Below are positions 39,625 to 47,094 of a DNA stretch of 64,000 bases, in pieces; position 1 is the stretch's first letter, and every line of letters begins with the position of its first letter. This DNA comes from Sphingobium naphthae. Its GTDB lineage: Bacteria > Pseudomonadota > Alphaproteobacteria > Sphingomonadales > Sphingomonadaceae. The translations under genes were made by a program, and so were the position numbers. The notes under the pieces were generated by a model, which did not search any database, was not told where the DNA came from, and saw only the letters and a list, made by a program, of their open reading frames with translations. Where the stretch lies: contig NZ_JAJGNO010000008.1 in the NCBI RefSeq assembly GCF_020782235.1, forward strand, positions 124,001 through 188,000. The letters are read 5' to 3'.

Positions 39625-40527
39625 ATGAGCGCCTCGCCCCGCGGTGCCGCGATCCCTTTTGCCGTCTGCTGCCTGGGCGTCGCGCTGTTTTCCGTGATGG
39701 ATGCGGCGATGAAGGGGCTGGGGCTGGCGATCGGCCTCTACAATGCCCTGTTCTGGCGCGCGGTGGCGGGGACGCTGCTGGGCCTGGCGCTGATGCTGGC
39801 GACGCGGCAGCGCTGGCCGGCGCGGGCGGTGCTGCGCATCCATCTGCTGCGCGGCGTGGTGGTCGCCTTCATGGCGGCGCTGTTCTTCTGGGCGATCCTG
39901 CGCCTGCCGCTGGCCGAAGCGATCGCCCTGTCCTTCATCGCGCCTCTGATCGCGCTCTATCTGGCGGCCTGGCTGCTCCAGGAGACCGTAGGCGGCCGCG
40001 CGATCGGCGCGTCGCTGCTGGGGCTGGTGGGCGTCGCGGTGATCCTGTCGGGCCGGTTGCAGGGCCGCTATGAGCCCGACGCGCTGCTGGGGGCGCTGGC
40101 GGTTATGGGATCGGCCGTCCTCTTCGCCTGGAACCTCATCATCCAGCGACGCCAGGCGCAGCTCGCCTCCCCGATCGAGGTCGCCTTCTTCCAGCATCTG
40201 GTCATGCTGGGCGTGTTCGCGCTGGCCGCGCCCTTCTGGGCCATCGTGCCGCCGCTCGGCGCGGTTCCGCTGGTGCTGCTCGCCGCGGCGCTGGCCTTCA
40301 CCTCGCTTGCGGCGCTGGCCTGGGCCTATGCCCGCGCCGAGGCGCAGCGCCTGATCCCGGTGGAATATAGCGCCTTCGTCTGGGCGGCGATCGTCGGCTG
40401 GCTGGCGTTTGGCGAGCCGCTGACGCTGACGACCGTGGCGGGCGCCTTGCTGATCATCGCCGCCTGCCTTATCGCCGCCCGCTCGAAACGGGCGCAGATC
40501 GCCCATGTGGAGGCGGGCACGGCATGA
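39625..40527 (+). CDS. DMT-superfamily (EamA) transporter
   Basis: 300 residues, about ten membrane helices in two EamA repeats. The first repeat has LFSVMDAAMKGLGLAIGLYN and RLPLAEAIALSFIAPLIALY; the second closes with RLIPVEYSAFVWAAIVGWLAFGEPLT. That arrangement belongs to the drug/metabolite transporter superfamily, probably an exporter of amino acids or similar metabolites. Substrate unknown. It begins 13 bp after ispG and overlaps the GNAT gene by ATGA. Confidence 0.88.
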   Translation: MSASPRGAAIPFAVCCLGVALFSVMDAAMKGLGLAIGLYNALFWRAVAGTLLGLALMLATRQRWPARAVLRIHLLRGVVVAFMAALFFWAILRLPLAEAIALSFIAPLIALYLAAWLLQETVGGRAIGASLLGLVGVAVILSGRLQGRYEPDALLGALAVMGSAVLFAWNLIIQRRQAQLASPIEVAFFQHLVMLGVFALAAPFWAIVPPLGAVPLVLLAAALAFTSLAALAWAYARAEAQRLIPVEYSAFVWAAIVGWLAFGEPLTLTTVAGALLIIAACLIAARSKRAQIAHVEAGTA

Positions 40528-41006
40528 GCGACATCATCATTCGCACGGCGCAGGCCGATGACATCGACACGATCCAGGCCTTCATCCTGGCGCTGGCCGA
40601 CTATGAGCGGCTGGCGCATGAGGTGAAGGCGGATCGCGAGACGCTGGCCCGGTATCTGTTCGGCGAGCGCCCGATGGCCGAGGTGCTGATCGCCGAGGCC
40701 GATGGGGCGGCGGTGGGTTTTGCCTTGTTCTTCCACAATTTCTCGACCTTCGAAGGGCGGCCGGGCCTGTATCTGGAGGATCTGTTCGTGCTGCCGGAGG
40801 CGCGCGGGCTGGGCGCGGGCAAGGCGCTGCTGTCGCGCCTCGCCGCGCTGGCGATCGAGCGGGATTGCGCGCGTCTGGAATGGTCGGTGCTGGACTGGAA
40901 CGAGCCGTCCATCGCCTTCTACCGCGCGCTGGGCGCCCGGCCGATGGACGAGTGGACGGTGCAGCGGGTCGACGGGCAGGCGCTGGTCCGGCTGGCGGGG
41001 CGCTGA
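40524..41006 (+). CDS. GNAT-family N-acetyltransferase
   Basis: 160 residues. The acetyl-CoA pyrophosphate-binding loop is VLPEARGLGAGKALLSRLA, preceded by the YLEDLFVLPE strand and followed by RLEWSVLDWNEPSIAFYRALGA. The pattern is close to diamine or thialysine acetyltransferases, and YLEDLFV is typical of that subgroup; substrate remains a guess. Coupled to the DMT transporter by an ATGA overlap, which suggests the transporter and acetylase handle the same metabolite. Confidence 0.88.
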   Translation: MSDIIIRTAQADDIDTIQAFILALADYERLAHEVKADRETLARYLFGERPMAEVLIAEADGAAVGFALFFHNFSTFEGRPGLYLEDLFVLPEARGLGAGKALLSRLAALAIERDCARLEWSVLDWNEPSIAFYRALGARPMDEWTVQRVDGQALVRLAGR

Positions 41007-41064
41007 GGCGCGCTTTCCCGATCGCGGACGGCCTGCCCCTGAGGCGGGCCGAGGGGGCGCGGGC

Positions 41065-41094
41065 TTGACGCGGACTCCCCGCTCGGCGCATTGT
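41065..41094 (+). promoter_or_regulatory. Candidate ftsK promoter
   Basis: TTGACG (41065-41070), an 18-nt spacer and CATTGT (41089-41094). The -35 is nearly perfect and the -10 weak. The ftsK ATG lies 36 bp downstream behind an ACAGGAT ribosome-binding region. Confidence 0.4.
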
Positions 41095-41129
41095 GCCGGA
41101 ACGGAACATTTGGGGGACACAGACAGGAT

Positions 41130-43451
41130 ATGGCCGTCGGCCGCACCGTCAAACGCACGCCGGAATGGCGCGAGATGCTCAAGCGCAGCCTCATCCGCAG
41201 CGGCGCGCTGATCGGCGCGATTACGCTGATGCTGGGGACGTTGTTCCTGGCGCTGGCGCTGCTCAGCTATGCGCCGAGCGACCCGTCGATGAACACGGTG
41301 GCGGGCGACCATGTCGCCAACATCATGGCCGCGCCCGGCGCCTGGGCCGCCGATTTCCTGCTCTGGCTGCTGGGCGTGCCGGTGGCGCTGATCCTGCCGC
41401 TGATGGCGGTTACCGCGCGCCGGCTGTGGGGCGATCAGGACATGCGCGGGTGGAAGGCGCAGTTCGGCAAATGCCTGGTCGGCATCATCCTGGTCGGCAT
41501 CGCGCTCGCCCTGTTCCAGACCGATCCGCTGGTCGGCCTGCCGGCTGGATGGGGCGGGGTGATCGGCCTGGTCACGGCCAAGGGCATCGCCAGCCTGGCG
41601 GCGCAGGCGCCCGCCGCCGCGCCGTGGATCAAGGGCGTGCTGATCGTCGTCGCGCTGATCGCCGGGCTCTTCACCTGCTATCGCAGCCTGGCGCTGGAAA
41701 AGCCGGTCATCGCGCTGCGCCGCCCCGCGCTGCCGCGGCTGAGCCTGCCCCGGCCCAACCTTTCGCTTGCGGGCGGCCCGGCTGCCGACCCCATGCCGCA
41801 GGACGAGGAGAGCGAGGAACGCGTCATCGCGCCGCGCAAGCAGGTGTCGAGCGAGCCCAAGCCGCCGATCACGATCCAGGCACCCAAGCCCGCCCCGGTG
41901 CAGCGCAGCATGGCGCCGGTCAGCCAGGACGATCTGTTCGGCAACAGTTCGCTACCCTCGCCCGACCTGCTCAATCCCGTGCCCGCCAACCAGGGCGGCA
42001 AGATCGACAAGGCGGCGCTGGAGCGCAATGCCCGGCTGCTCGAATCCGTGCTCGACGACTTTCATGTGAAGGGCAACATCACCGAAGTGCGCCCCGGCCC
42101 GGTCGTCACCATGTATGAGCTGGAGCCCGCGCCCGGCATCAAGGCGAGCCGCGTTATCGCGCTGGCCGACGATATCGCGCGCAACATGTCGGCGCTGTCG
42201 GCGCGCGTCGCGACCATTCCGGGCCGCACCGTCATCGGCATCGAGCTGCCCAACGCCAATCGCGAGGGCGTGTCGTTCCGCGAGCTCATCACCAGCGAGC
42301 AGTTCGCGCAGGAAGCGACGCTGCCGATCATCCTGGGCAAGAATATCTCGGGCGAGCCGATCATCGCCGACCTGGCGCCGATGCCGCACTTGCTGATTGC
42401 GGGCACGACCGGGTCGGGCAAGTCGGTCGGATTGAACGCGATGATCCTATCGCTGCTCTATCGCATGACACCCGATCAGCTGCGGCTGATCATGATCGAT
42501 CCCAAGATGCTGGAACTGTCGACCTATGACGATATCCCGCATCTCCTCTCCCCGGTCGTGACCGAGCCCGCCAAGGCGATCCGCGCGCTCAAATGGGCGG
42601 TGGAGCAGATGGAGGACCGCTATCGCATGATGGCCTCCATCTCCGTGCGCAACCTGGCCAATTACAATGAGAAGGTGCGCGCCGCGAAGGCCAAGGGCAA
42701 GCCGCTCGGCCGCCGCGTCCAGACCGGCTATGACCCCGAAACGGGCAAGCCCATCTATGAGGAGGAACAGCTCGATTTCCAGCCGCTGCCGCAGATCGTG
42801 GTGGTGGTCGACGAGCTGGCCGACCTGATGATGACGGCGGGCAAGGAAGTCGAATTCCTGATCCAGCGGCTGGCGCAGAAGGCGCGCGCGGCGGGCATCC
42901 ACCTCATTCTGGCGACGCAGCGCCCGTCGGTCGACGTCATCACCGGCGTCATCAAGGCGAACCTGCCGACGCGCATCAGCTTCTTCGTGACGTCGAAGAT
43001 CGACAGCCGCACCATCCTGGGCGAACAGGGCGCCGAGCAGCTGCTGGGCAAGGGCGACATGCTCTACATGCATGGCGGCAAGGGGCTGACCCGCGTCCAT
43101 GGCCCGTTCGTGTCGGACGACGAAGTCCGCATGGTCGCCGACCATTGGCGCGCGCAGGGCCAGCCCGACTATATCTCCGCCGTCACCGAGGAGCCGGAGG
43201 AAGGCAGCTTCGCGCTCGACGGCGTGGACCTGGGCGACGACAGTCCGGACGCGCAGCTGTTCCGCAAGGCGTGCCAGCTGGTGTTCGAGAATCAGAAGGC
43301 GTCGACCAGCTGGCTGCAGCGCCAGTTGCGCGTGGGCTATAATTCGGCGGCGCGCCTGATCGAGCGGATGGAGGAAGAGGGCCTTGTCGGCCCGCCCAAC
43401 CATGTCGGCCGCCGCGAAGTGCTGCGCGACGAGAATGGCAATCCGATCTGA
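41130..43451 (+). CDS. ftsK: DNA translocase FtsK
   Basis: 773 residues. Four membrane helices lie within residues about 20-190, followed by a Pro/Gln-rich linker, the alpha/beta motor domain and the C-terminal gamma winged helix. Walker A is GTTGSGKSVGLNAMILSL, Walker B IVVVVDELADLMMTAGKEVE; gamma includes WLQRQLRVGYNSAARLIERM and recognises KOPS sequences. FtsK pumps chromosome dimers through the septum and activates XerCD at dif. The linker is short, so this is the compact form. Start ATG 41130 (MAVGRTVKRTPEWREML). Small RNA copy B follows after 79 bp. Confidence 0.96.
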   Translation: MAVGRTVKRTPEWREMLKRSLIRSGALIGAITLMLGTLFLALALLSYAPSDPSMNTVAGDHVANIMAAPGAWAADFLLWLLGVPVALILPLMAVTARRLWGDQDMRGWKAQFGKCLVGIILVGIALALFQTDPLVGLPAGWGGVIGLVTAKGIASLAAQAPAAAPWIKGVLIVVALIAGLFTCYRSLALEKPVIALRRPALPRLSLPRPNLSLAGGPAADPMPQDEESEERVIAPRKQVSSEPKPPITIQAPKPAPVQRSMAPVSQDDLFGNSSLPSPDLLNPVPANQGGKIDKAALERNARLLESVLDDFHVKGNITEVRPGPVVTMYELEPAPGIKASRVIALADDIARNMSALSARVATIPGRTVIGIELPNANREGVSFRELITSEQFAQEATLPIILGKNISGEPIIADLAPMPHLLIAGTTGSGKSVGLNAMILSLLYRMTPDQLRLIMIDPKMLELSTYDDIPHLLSPVVTEPAKAIRALKWAVEQMEDRYRMMASISVRNLANYNEKVRAAKAKGKPLGRRVQTGYDPETGKPIYEEEQLDFQPLPQIVVVVDELADLMMTAGKEVEFLIQRLAQKARAAGIHLILATQRPSVDVITGVIKANLPTRISFFVTSKIDSRTILGEQGAEQLLGKGDMLYMHGGKGLTRVHGPFVSDDEVRMVADHWRAQGQPDYISAVTEEPEEGSFALDGVDLGDDSPDAQLFRKACQLVFENQKASTSWLQRQLRVGYNSAARLIERMEEEGLVGPPNHVGRREVLRDENGNPI

Positions 43452-43491
43452 ACCGCGGCGATTGCACGACGCGCAATCATCGTCGCGCGCA

Positions 43492-43526
43492 TCGCATTTG
43501 CGCCCCTGTACCGGTTGGGACATAGA
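43492..43526 (+). promoter_or_regulatory. Promoter-like region of small RNA copy B
   Basis: The box TCGCATTTGCG (43492-43502) recurs from copy A at the same 38-nt distance to the conserved RNA segment. Within it TTGCGC (43498-43503), a 17-nt spacer and CATAGA (43521-43526) form a plausible promoter, putting transcription start at about 43531. Confidence 0.5.
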
Positions 43527-43530
43527 GGAC

Positions 43531-43594
43531 GGGCCTTTCAGGCATCCTCTCCTAAAAACTTTCAGGGCTGGTCTTCGGACCGGCCCTTTTTTTT
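43531..43594 (+). ncRNA. Candidate small RNA, copy B
   Basis: About 64 nt. Its 5' half is identical over 32 nt (43530-43561) to copy A, including the anti-Shine-Dalgarno CATCCTCTCCT (43543-43553). Its 3' half is a different but equally strong terminator: GGGCTGGTC (43565-43573), TTCG tetraloop, GACCGGCCC (43578-43586), eight T. Sequence conservation limited to the seed-like 5' half, with an unrelated stem of the same kind at the 3' end, is what selection on a regulatory RNA would leave. It stands between ftsK and lolA, on the strand of both. Confidence 0.65.
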
Positions 43595-43743
43595 GTTGCG
43601 ACGCCGGACGGGTGCGGAGCGGGCAGAGGGGATGGCGAGGCCGAAGGGATTTCCTTGCATTTTCGGAACGAGCGGGTTCACAGCGGGTTCAAGCCCGGCC
43701 TTTTAGGCCACAAAGCCATAGGAACGAACCGGAGTTTGACGCC

Positions 43744-44382
43744 ATGAAGCGCATCGTTGCGCCCCTTATGCTTGTCCTTGCCGCCGCGCCGCTGGTCGTG
43801 CCGACCATGCCGGCCGCCGCCCAGCAGGGCCAGTCCGACCTGTCGCGGGTCAACGCCTATATCCGCGCGGTCACCACCATGACCGCCGATTTCAGCCAGA
43901 CCGACCGCAACGGCCAGACGCTGACCGGCAAGCTGACGCTCAAGCAGCCGGGCAAGATCCGGTTCCAATATCAGAAGGGCGTGCCGCTGCTGATCGTGGG
44001 CGACGGCAAGGCGCTGACGCTGATTGATTATGAAGTGCGGCAGGTGCAGCGCTGGCCGATCGGCAATTCGCCGCTGGGCGCGCTGATCGATCCGAGCAAG
44101 GATCTGTCGAAATTCGGCAAGGTGATCCCGACCGATGATCCGTCCATCCTGTCGGTGCAGGCGCGCGATCCCAAGCGGCCGGAATTCGGCACCATCACCA
44201 TGATCTTCAAGCGCGACGCCGCGAGCCCCGCGGGGCTGCAGCTTTATGGCTGGGTGGCGCTCGATTCGCAGAATAACCGCACGGCGGTGCGGCTGTCCAA
44301 CCAGCGTTATGGCGTGCCGGTTGAGGATTCCGCCTTCCGCTGGAGCGATCCGCGGCCGCGCGGCCGGTCGGCCGGCGGTTGA
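43744..44382 (+). CDS. lolA: Outer-membrane lipoprotein carrier LolA
   Basis: 212 residues. LolA takes lipoproteins from the LolCDE complex and carries them over the periplasm to the outer membrane. A signal peptide ends in PAAAQQ. The LolA fold shows TMTADFSQTDRNGQTLTGKL, then KQPGKIRFQYQKGVPLLIVGDGK, YEVRQVQRWPIGNSPLG near residue 105 and a late SNQRYGVPVEDSAFRW. Short for LolA from enterics only in its loops. The ATG at 43744 is chosen because it begins the signal peptide; the in-frame sequence upstream covers small RNA copy B. Confidence 0.92.
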   Translation: MKRIVAPLMLVLAAAPLVVPTMPAAAQQGQSDLSRVNAYIRAVTTMTADFSQTDRNGQTLTGKLTLKQPGKIRFQYQKGVPLLIVGDGKALTLIDYEVRQVQRWPIGNSPLGALIDPSKDLSKFGKVIPTDDPSILSVQARDPKRPEFGTITMIFKRDAASPAGLQLYGWVALDSQNNRTAVRLSNQRYGVPVEDSAFRWSDPRPRGRSAGG

Positions 44383-44545
44383 CCGGAGCGCGGATTGCGA
44401 CGGATGGATAAACTTTCCGCGCCGTTCATCTGCCGCTCATATCCGCAGCGCTAATCAGTAACTCACGGCGGGAGGCAAAACCGGGATTTCCCCCCTGTTA
44501 CCCGGTCCCCATCTTTCGCCGCGAAGCGCTTCAAGGGCGCGATCG

Positions 44546-44579
44546 AGACCCCCGTTCCACGCCCCCGGAGCGGGGGTCT
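44546..44579 (+). terminator. Hairpin downstream of lolA
   Basis: AGACCCCCG (44546-44554) and CGGGGGTCT (44571-44579) pair perfectly around a 16-nt loop, followed by only TTA. It lies midway in the 278-bp lolA-xthA gap, which otherwise shows nothing I can name. Confidence 0.5.
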
Positions 44580-44660
44580 TACATTGTCCGCCGCCCGCGC
44601 GCCCTCTCCCGTGCACCTGCGCCGCTTGCGCAACCCGGCGCGCGCTTTTAGGGCGTCTCC

Positions 44661-45458
44661 ATGGCCCAAACCCTCTCCATCTGCTCCTGGAACATCAACA
44701 GCGTCCGCGCGCGGATCGACATCGTCGAACAATTGCTGCGGCAGGAAGCGCCCGACATATTGTGCCTGCAGGAAACCAAGGTGGTGAACGAGACCTTCCC
44801 CACCGACATGTTCCGGCGCATGGGCTATGTCCACCAGGTGCTGAACGGCCAGCGCATGCATCATGGCGTCGCGATCATGAGCAAGGTGCCGATTCATGAG
44901 GATGACCGGTTGGACTGGCAGGCCAATGGCGAGGCGCGCCATGTCGGCGTGCGGCTGGACAATGGGGTGCGGATCGAAAATGTCTATGTGCCCGCCGGCG
45001 GGGACGTGCCCGATCGCAGCGTGAACCCCAAATTCGGCCAGAAGCTCGATTTCCTGGAGCGGATGATCCAGTGGTCGTCGGCGCTGGAGGACAAGCCCAC
45101 CATCCTGACCGGCGATTTCAACATCGCGCCGCTGGAATGCGACGTGTGGAGCCACCGGCAGCTGCTGGACGTGGTCAGCCATACCCCGGTCGAATGCGAG
45201 ATATTGGCGCGGCTGCAGGCGTCGAACGACTGGGTCGATATCGGCCGTCATTTCCACCCCGCGCCCGCGCGGCTCTATACCTGGTGGAGCTATCGCGCCA
45301 AGGATTGGGCGGCGTCGGACCGGGGCCGGCGCCTCGACCATATGTGGATGACCCGCGATGTCGCGGCGAAGGCGGTCGGCCATCGCGTGATCGAGCCGGC
45401 GCGCAGCTGGGTCAAGCCGTCGGACCATATCCCGATCATCACGGACTTCGCCTTCTGA
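44661..45458 (+). CDS. xthA: Exodeoxyribonuclease III
   Basis: 265 residues of the exonuclease-endonuclease-phosphatase fold. Landmarks are SICSWNINSVRARIDIVE, CLQETKVVNETFP with the metal Glu, TILTGDFNIAPLECDVW, RRLDHMWMTRDVA and the final SDHIPIITDFAF with the catalytic His. It cleaves DNA at abasic sites and degrades 3' ends in base-excision repair. The stop overlaps the ribA start by TGATG, so the two are translated together. Confidence 0.95.
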   Translation: MAQTLSICSWNINSVRARIDIVEQLLRQEAPDILCLQETKVVNETFPTDMFRRMGYVHQVLNGQRMHHGVAIMSKVPIHEDDRLDWQANGEARHVGVRLDNGVRIENVYVPAGGDVPDRSVNPKFGQKLDFLERMIQWSSALEDKPTILTGDFNIAPLECDVWSHRQLLDVVSHTPVECEILARLQASNDWVDIGRHFHPAPARLYTWWSYRAKDWAASDRGRRLDHMWMTRDVAAKAVGHRVIEPARSWVKPSDHIPIITDFAF

Positions 45459-46528
45459 TGGCCGGCAGTCTGGCCCGCAACGCCGCGCGCGCGATCGACG
45501 CGCTGCGCCGGGGCTGGGCGGTGCGCCTGGTCGCGGAGGATGGCGCGATCCGGCTGATGGCGATCGAGGGGGCGGACGCGGTGACGCTGGCGGGGTTCGA
45601 TCCCGACAGCGAAGCCGACATCTTGATTTCCGCCGCGCGCGCCGAGACGCTGAAGCTCGCCAACCAGCTCGCGGCGGCCGACCCCGAATTGCCGGTGCTG
45701 ATCGAGCGGACGCCCTGGATCGACGCCGATGTCGCGACCAGCATCGCCGACCCGGTGCTGGACCTGGCCTCGCCGCTCAAGGGGCCGTTTCGCGCCCGGC
45801 CGATCGCCAGCCCGCAGGCGGCCAAGGCGGCGCTGCGGCTGGCGCGGCTGGCCGGCATCCTGCCCGCCTATTTCGTGGCGCGCGGCGATGGCGACGCCGA
45901 AGCGGAGGTGCGCGCCGCCGACATCGCCGCCTATGACGACGCCATCCATCTGGCGATCGCTACGCGGGCGCGGCTGCCGGTGTCGGCGAGCGAGACCGCC
46001 GAGATCGTCGCCTTTCGCAGCCCGGACGAGCCGCGCGAGCATGTCGCGCTGATCGTGGGCAAGCAGGACGCCTCTCCGCCGGTCATCCGGCTGCACAGCG
46101 AATGCCTGACCGGGGACGTGCTGGGCAGCCTGAAATGCGATTGCGGGCCGCAATTGCATGAGGCGCTGCACAGGATCGCGGACGCGCCCTGGGGCATCCT
46201 CCTCTATCTGCGGCAGGAAGGGCGGGGCATCGGCCTGGTCAACAAGCTGCGCGCCTATGCGATGCAGGATCAGGGGTTCGACACGGTCGACGCCAATGTG
46301 CGGCTGGGCTTCGCCATCGATGCGCGCGACTTTTCAGTCGCGGCGCGGATGCTGGACCTGCTGAACGTGGGCACGGTGCGGCTGCTGACCAACAATCCGA
46401 ACAAGGTCGTGGGGCTGGAGGCGGCCGGGATCAAGGTGGCCGAGCGTCTGCCGATCATCCTGCCGGCCAATCCGCACAATGAACGCTATCTGGCCACCAA
46501 GCGGGACCGGACCGGCCACCAGCTATGA
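45458..46528 (+). CDS. ribA: GTP cyclohydrolase II with N-terminal extension
   Basis: 356 residues. The catalytic domain starts near residue 175: zinc ligands Cys 216, 227 and 229 in SECLTGDVLGSLKCDCGPQL, then LYLRQEGRGIGLVNKLRAYA and RLLTNNPNKVVGLEAAG. It converts GTP to the first riboflavin intermediate. The first 170 residues are not a DHBP synthase as in RibBA fusions; they resemble a degenerate version of one (AGFDPDSEADILISAARAET) and are typical of alphaproteobacterial RibA. Start ATG 45458 overlaps xthA and its stop overlaps the YkuD gene (ATGA). Confidence 0.92.
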   Translation: MAGSLARNAARAIDALRRGWAVRLVAEDGAIRLMAIEGADAVTLAGFDPDSEADILISAARAETLKLANQLAAADPELPVLIERTPWIDADVATSIADPVLDLASPLKGPFRARPIASPQAAKAALRLARLAGILPAYFVARGDGDAEAEVRAADIAAYDDAIHLAIATRARLPVSASETAEIVAFRSPDEPREHVALIVGKQDASPPVIRLHSECLTGDVLGSLKCDCGPQLHEALHRIADAPWGILLYLRQEGRGIGLVNKLRAYAMQDQGFDTVDANVRLGFAIDARDFSVAARMLDLLNVGTVRLLTNNPNKVVGLEAAGIKVAERLPIILPANPHNERYLATKRDRTGHQL

Positions 46529-47028
46529 GCATCGTGCGGGTCGATTGCGCCGCCGGGCGGCTGACCTTCGGCGACCTGGCGATGGACTGCACGATCGGCA
46601 GAGGCGGCGCCTGCGCGGCGGCCGACAAGCGGGAGGGCGATGGCTGCACGCCCACCGGGAGCTGGCCGATCCGCGGCGTCCTGCTGCGGCCGGGCAAGGT
46701 CGATGCGGCCGGCATCCGCCTGCCCTGGCGCTGGGTGCGGACGGGCGACGGATGGTCGGACGATGGCGCCGACCCCGCCTATAACCGCCCGGTGCGGCTG
46801 CCCCGCGCCTTTTCGGCCGAAAGCCTGATCCGCGGCGACGACGCCTATGACGTGATCGTGGTGCTGGGCCATAATGACGCGCCGCCGGTCGCGGGGCGGG
46901 GGAGCGCGATCTTCTTCCACCTGTCGGAAGGCCGGCCGACCGCCGGCTGTGTGGCGGTGGAGCGGGAGGACATGCTGCGCCTGCTGCCGTTGCTGGCCCC
47001 TGGCGATGCGATGGACATTCGGCCGTAG
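46525..47028 (+). CDS. Leaderless YkuD-domain protein (L,D-transpeptidase/carboxypeptidase family)
   Basis: 167 residues. The YkuD active site is His 132 and Cys 142 in AIFFHLSEGRPTAGCVAVER. Unlike periplasmic L,D-transpeptidases it has no signal peptide or anchor. That matches the cytoplasmic subgroup exemplified by ElsL of Acinetobacter, an L,D-carboxypeptidase that trims tetrapeptides during murein recycling. This reading is inference from size and location. The start ATG overlaps the ribA stop, so it ends the xthA-ribA-ykuD run; glnD converges 66 bp downstream. Confidence 0.85.
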   Translation: MSIVRVDCAAGRLTFGDLAMDCTIGRGGACAAADKREGDGCTPTGSWPIRGVLLRPGKVDAAGIRLPWRWVRTGDGWSDDGADPAYNRPVRLPRAFSAESLIRGDDAYDVIVVLGHNDAPPVAGRGSAIFFHLSEGRPTAGCVAVEREDMLRLLPLLAPGDAMDIRP

Positions 47029-47094
47029 GGGCCGTTCAGGCCTCAAGGAGTTGGGGGCAAGCGCCTGTCGGCTTTGTTGCGTCGATGGACCTGG

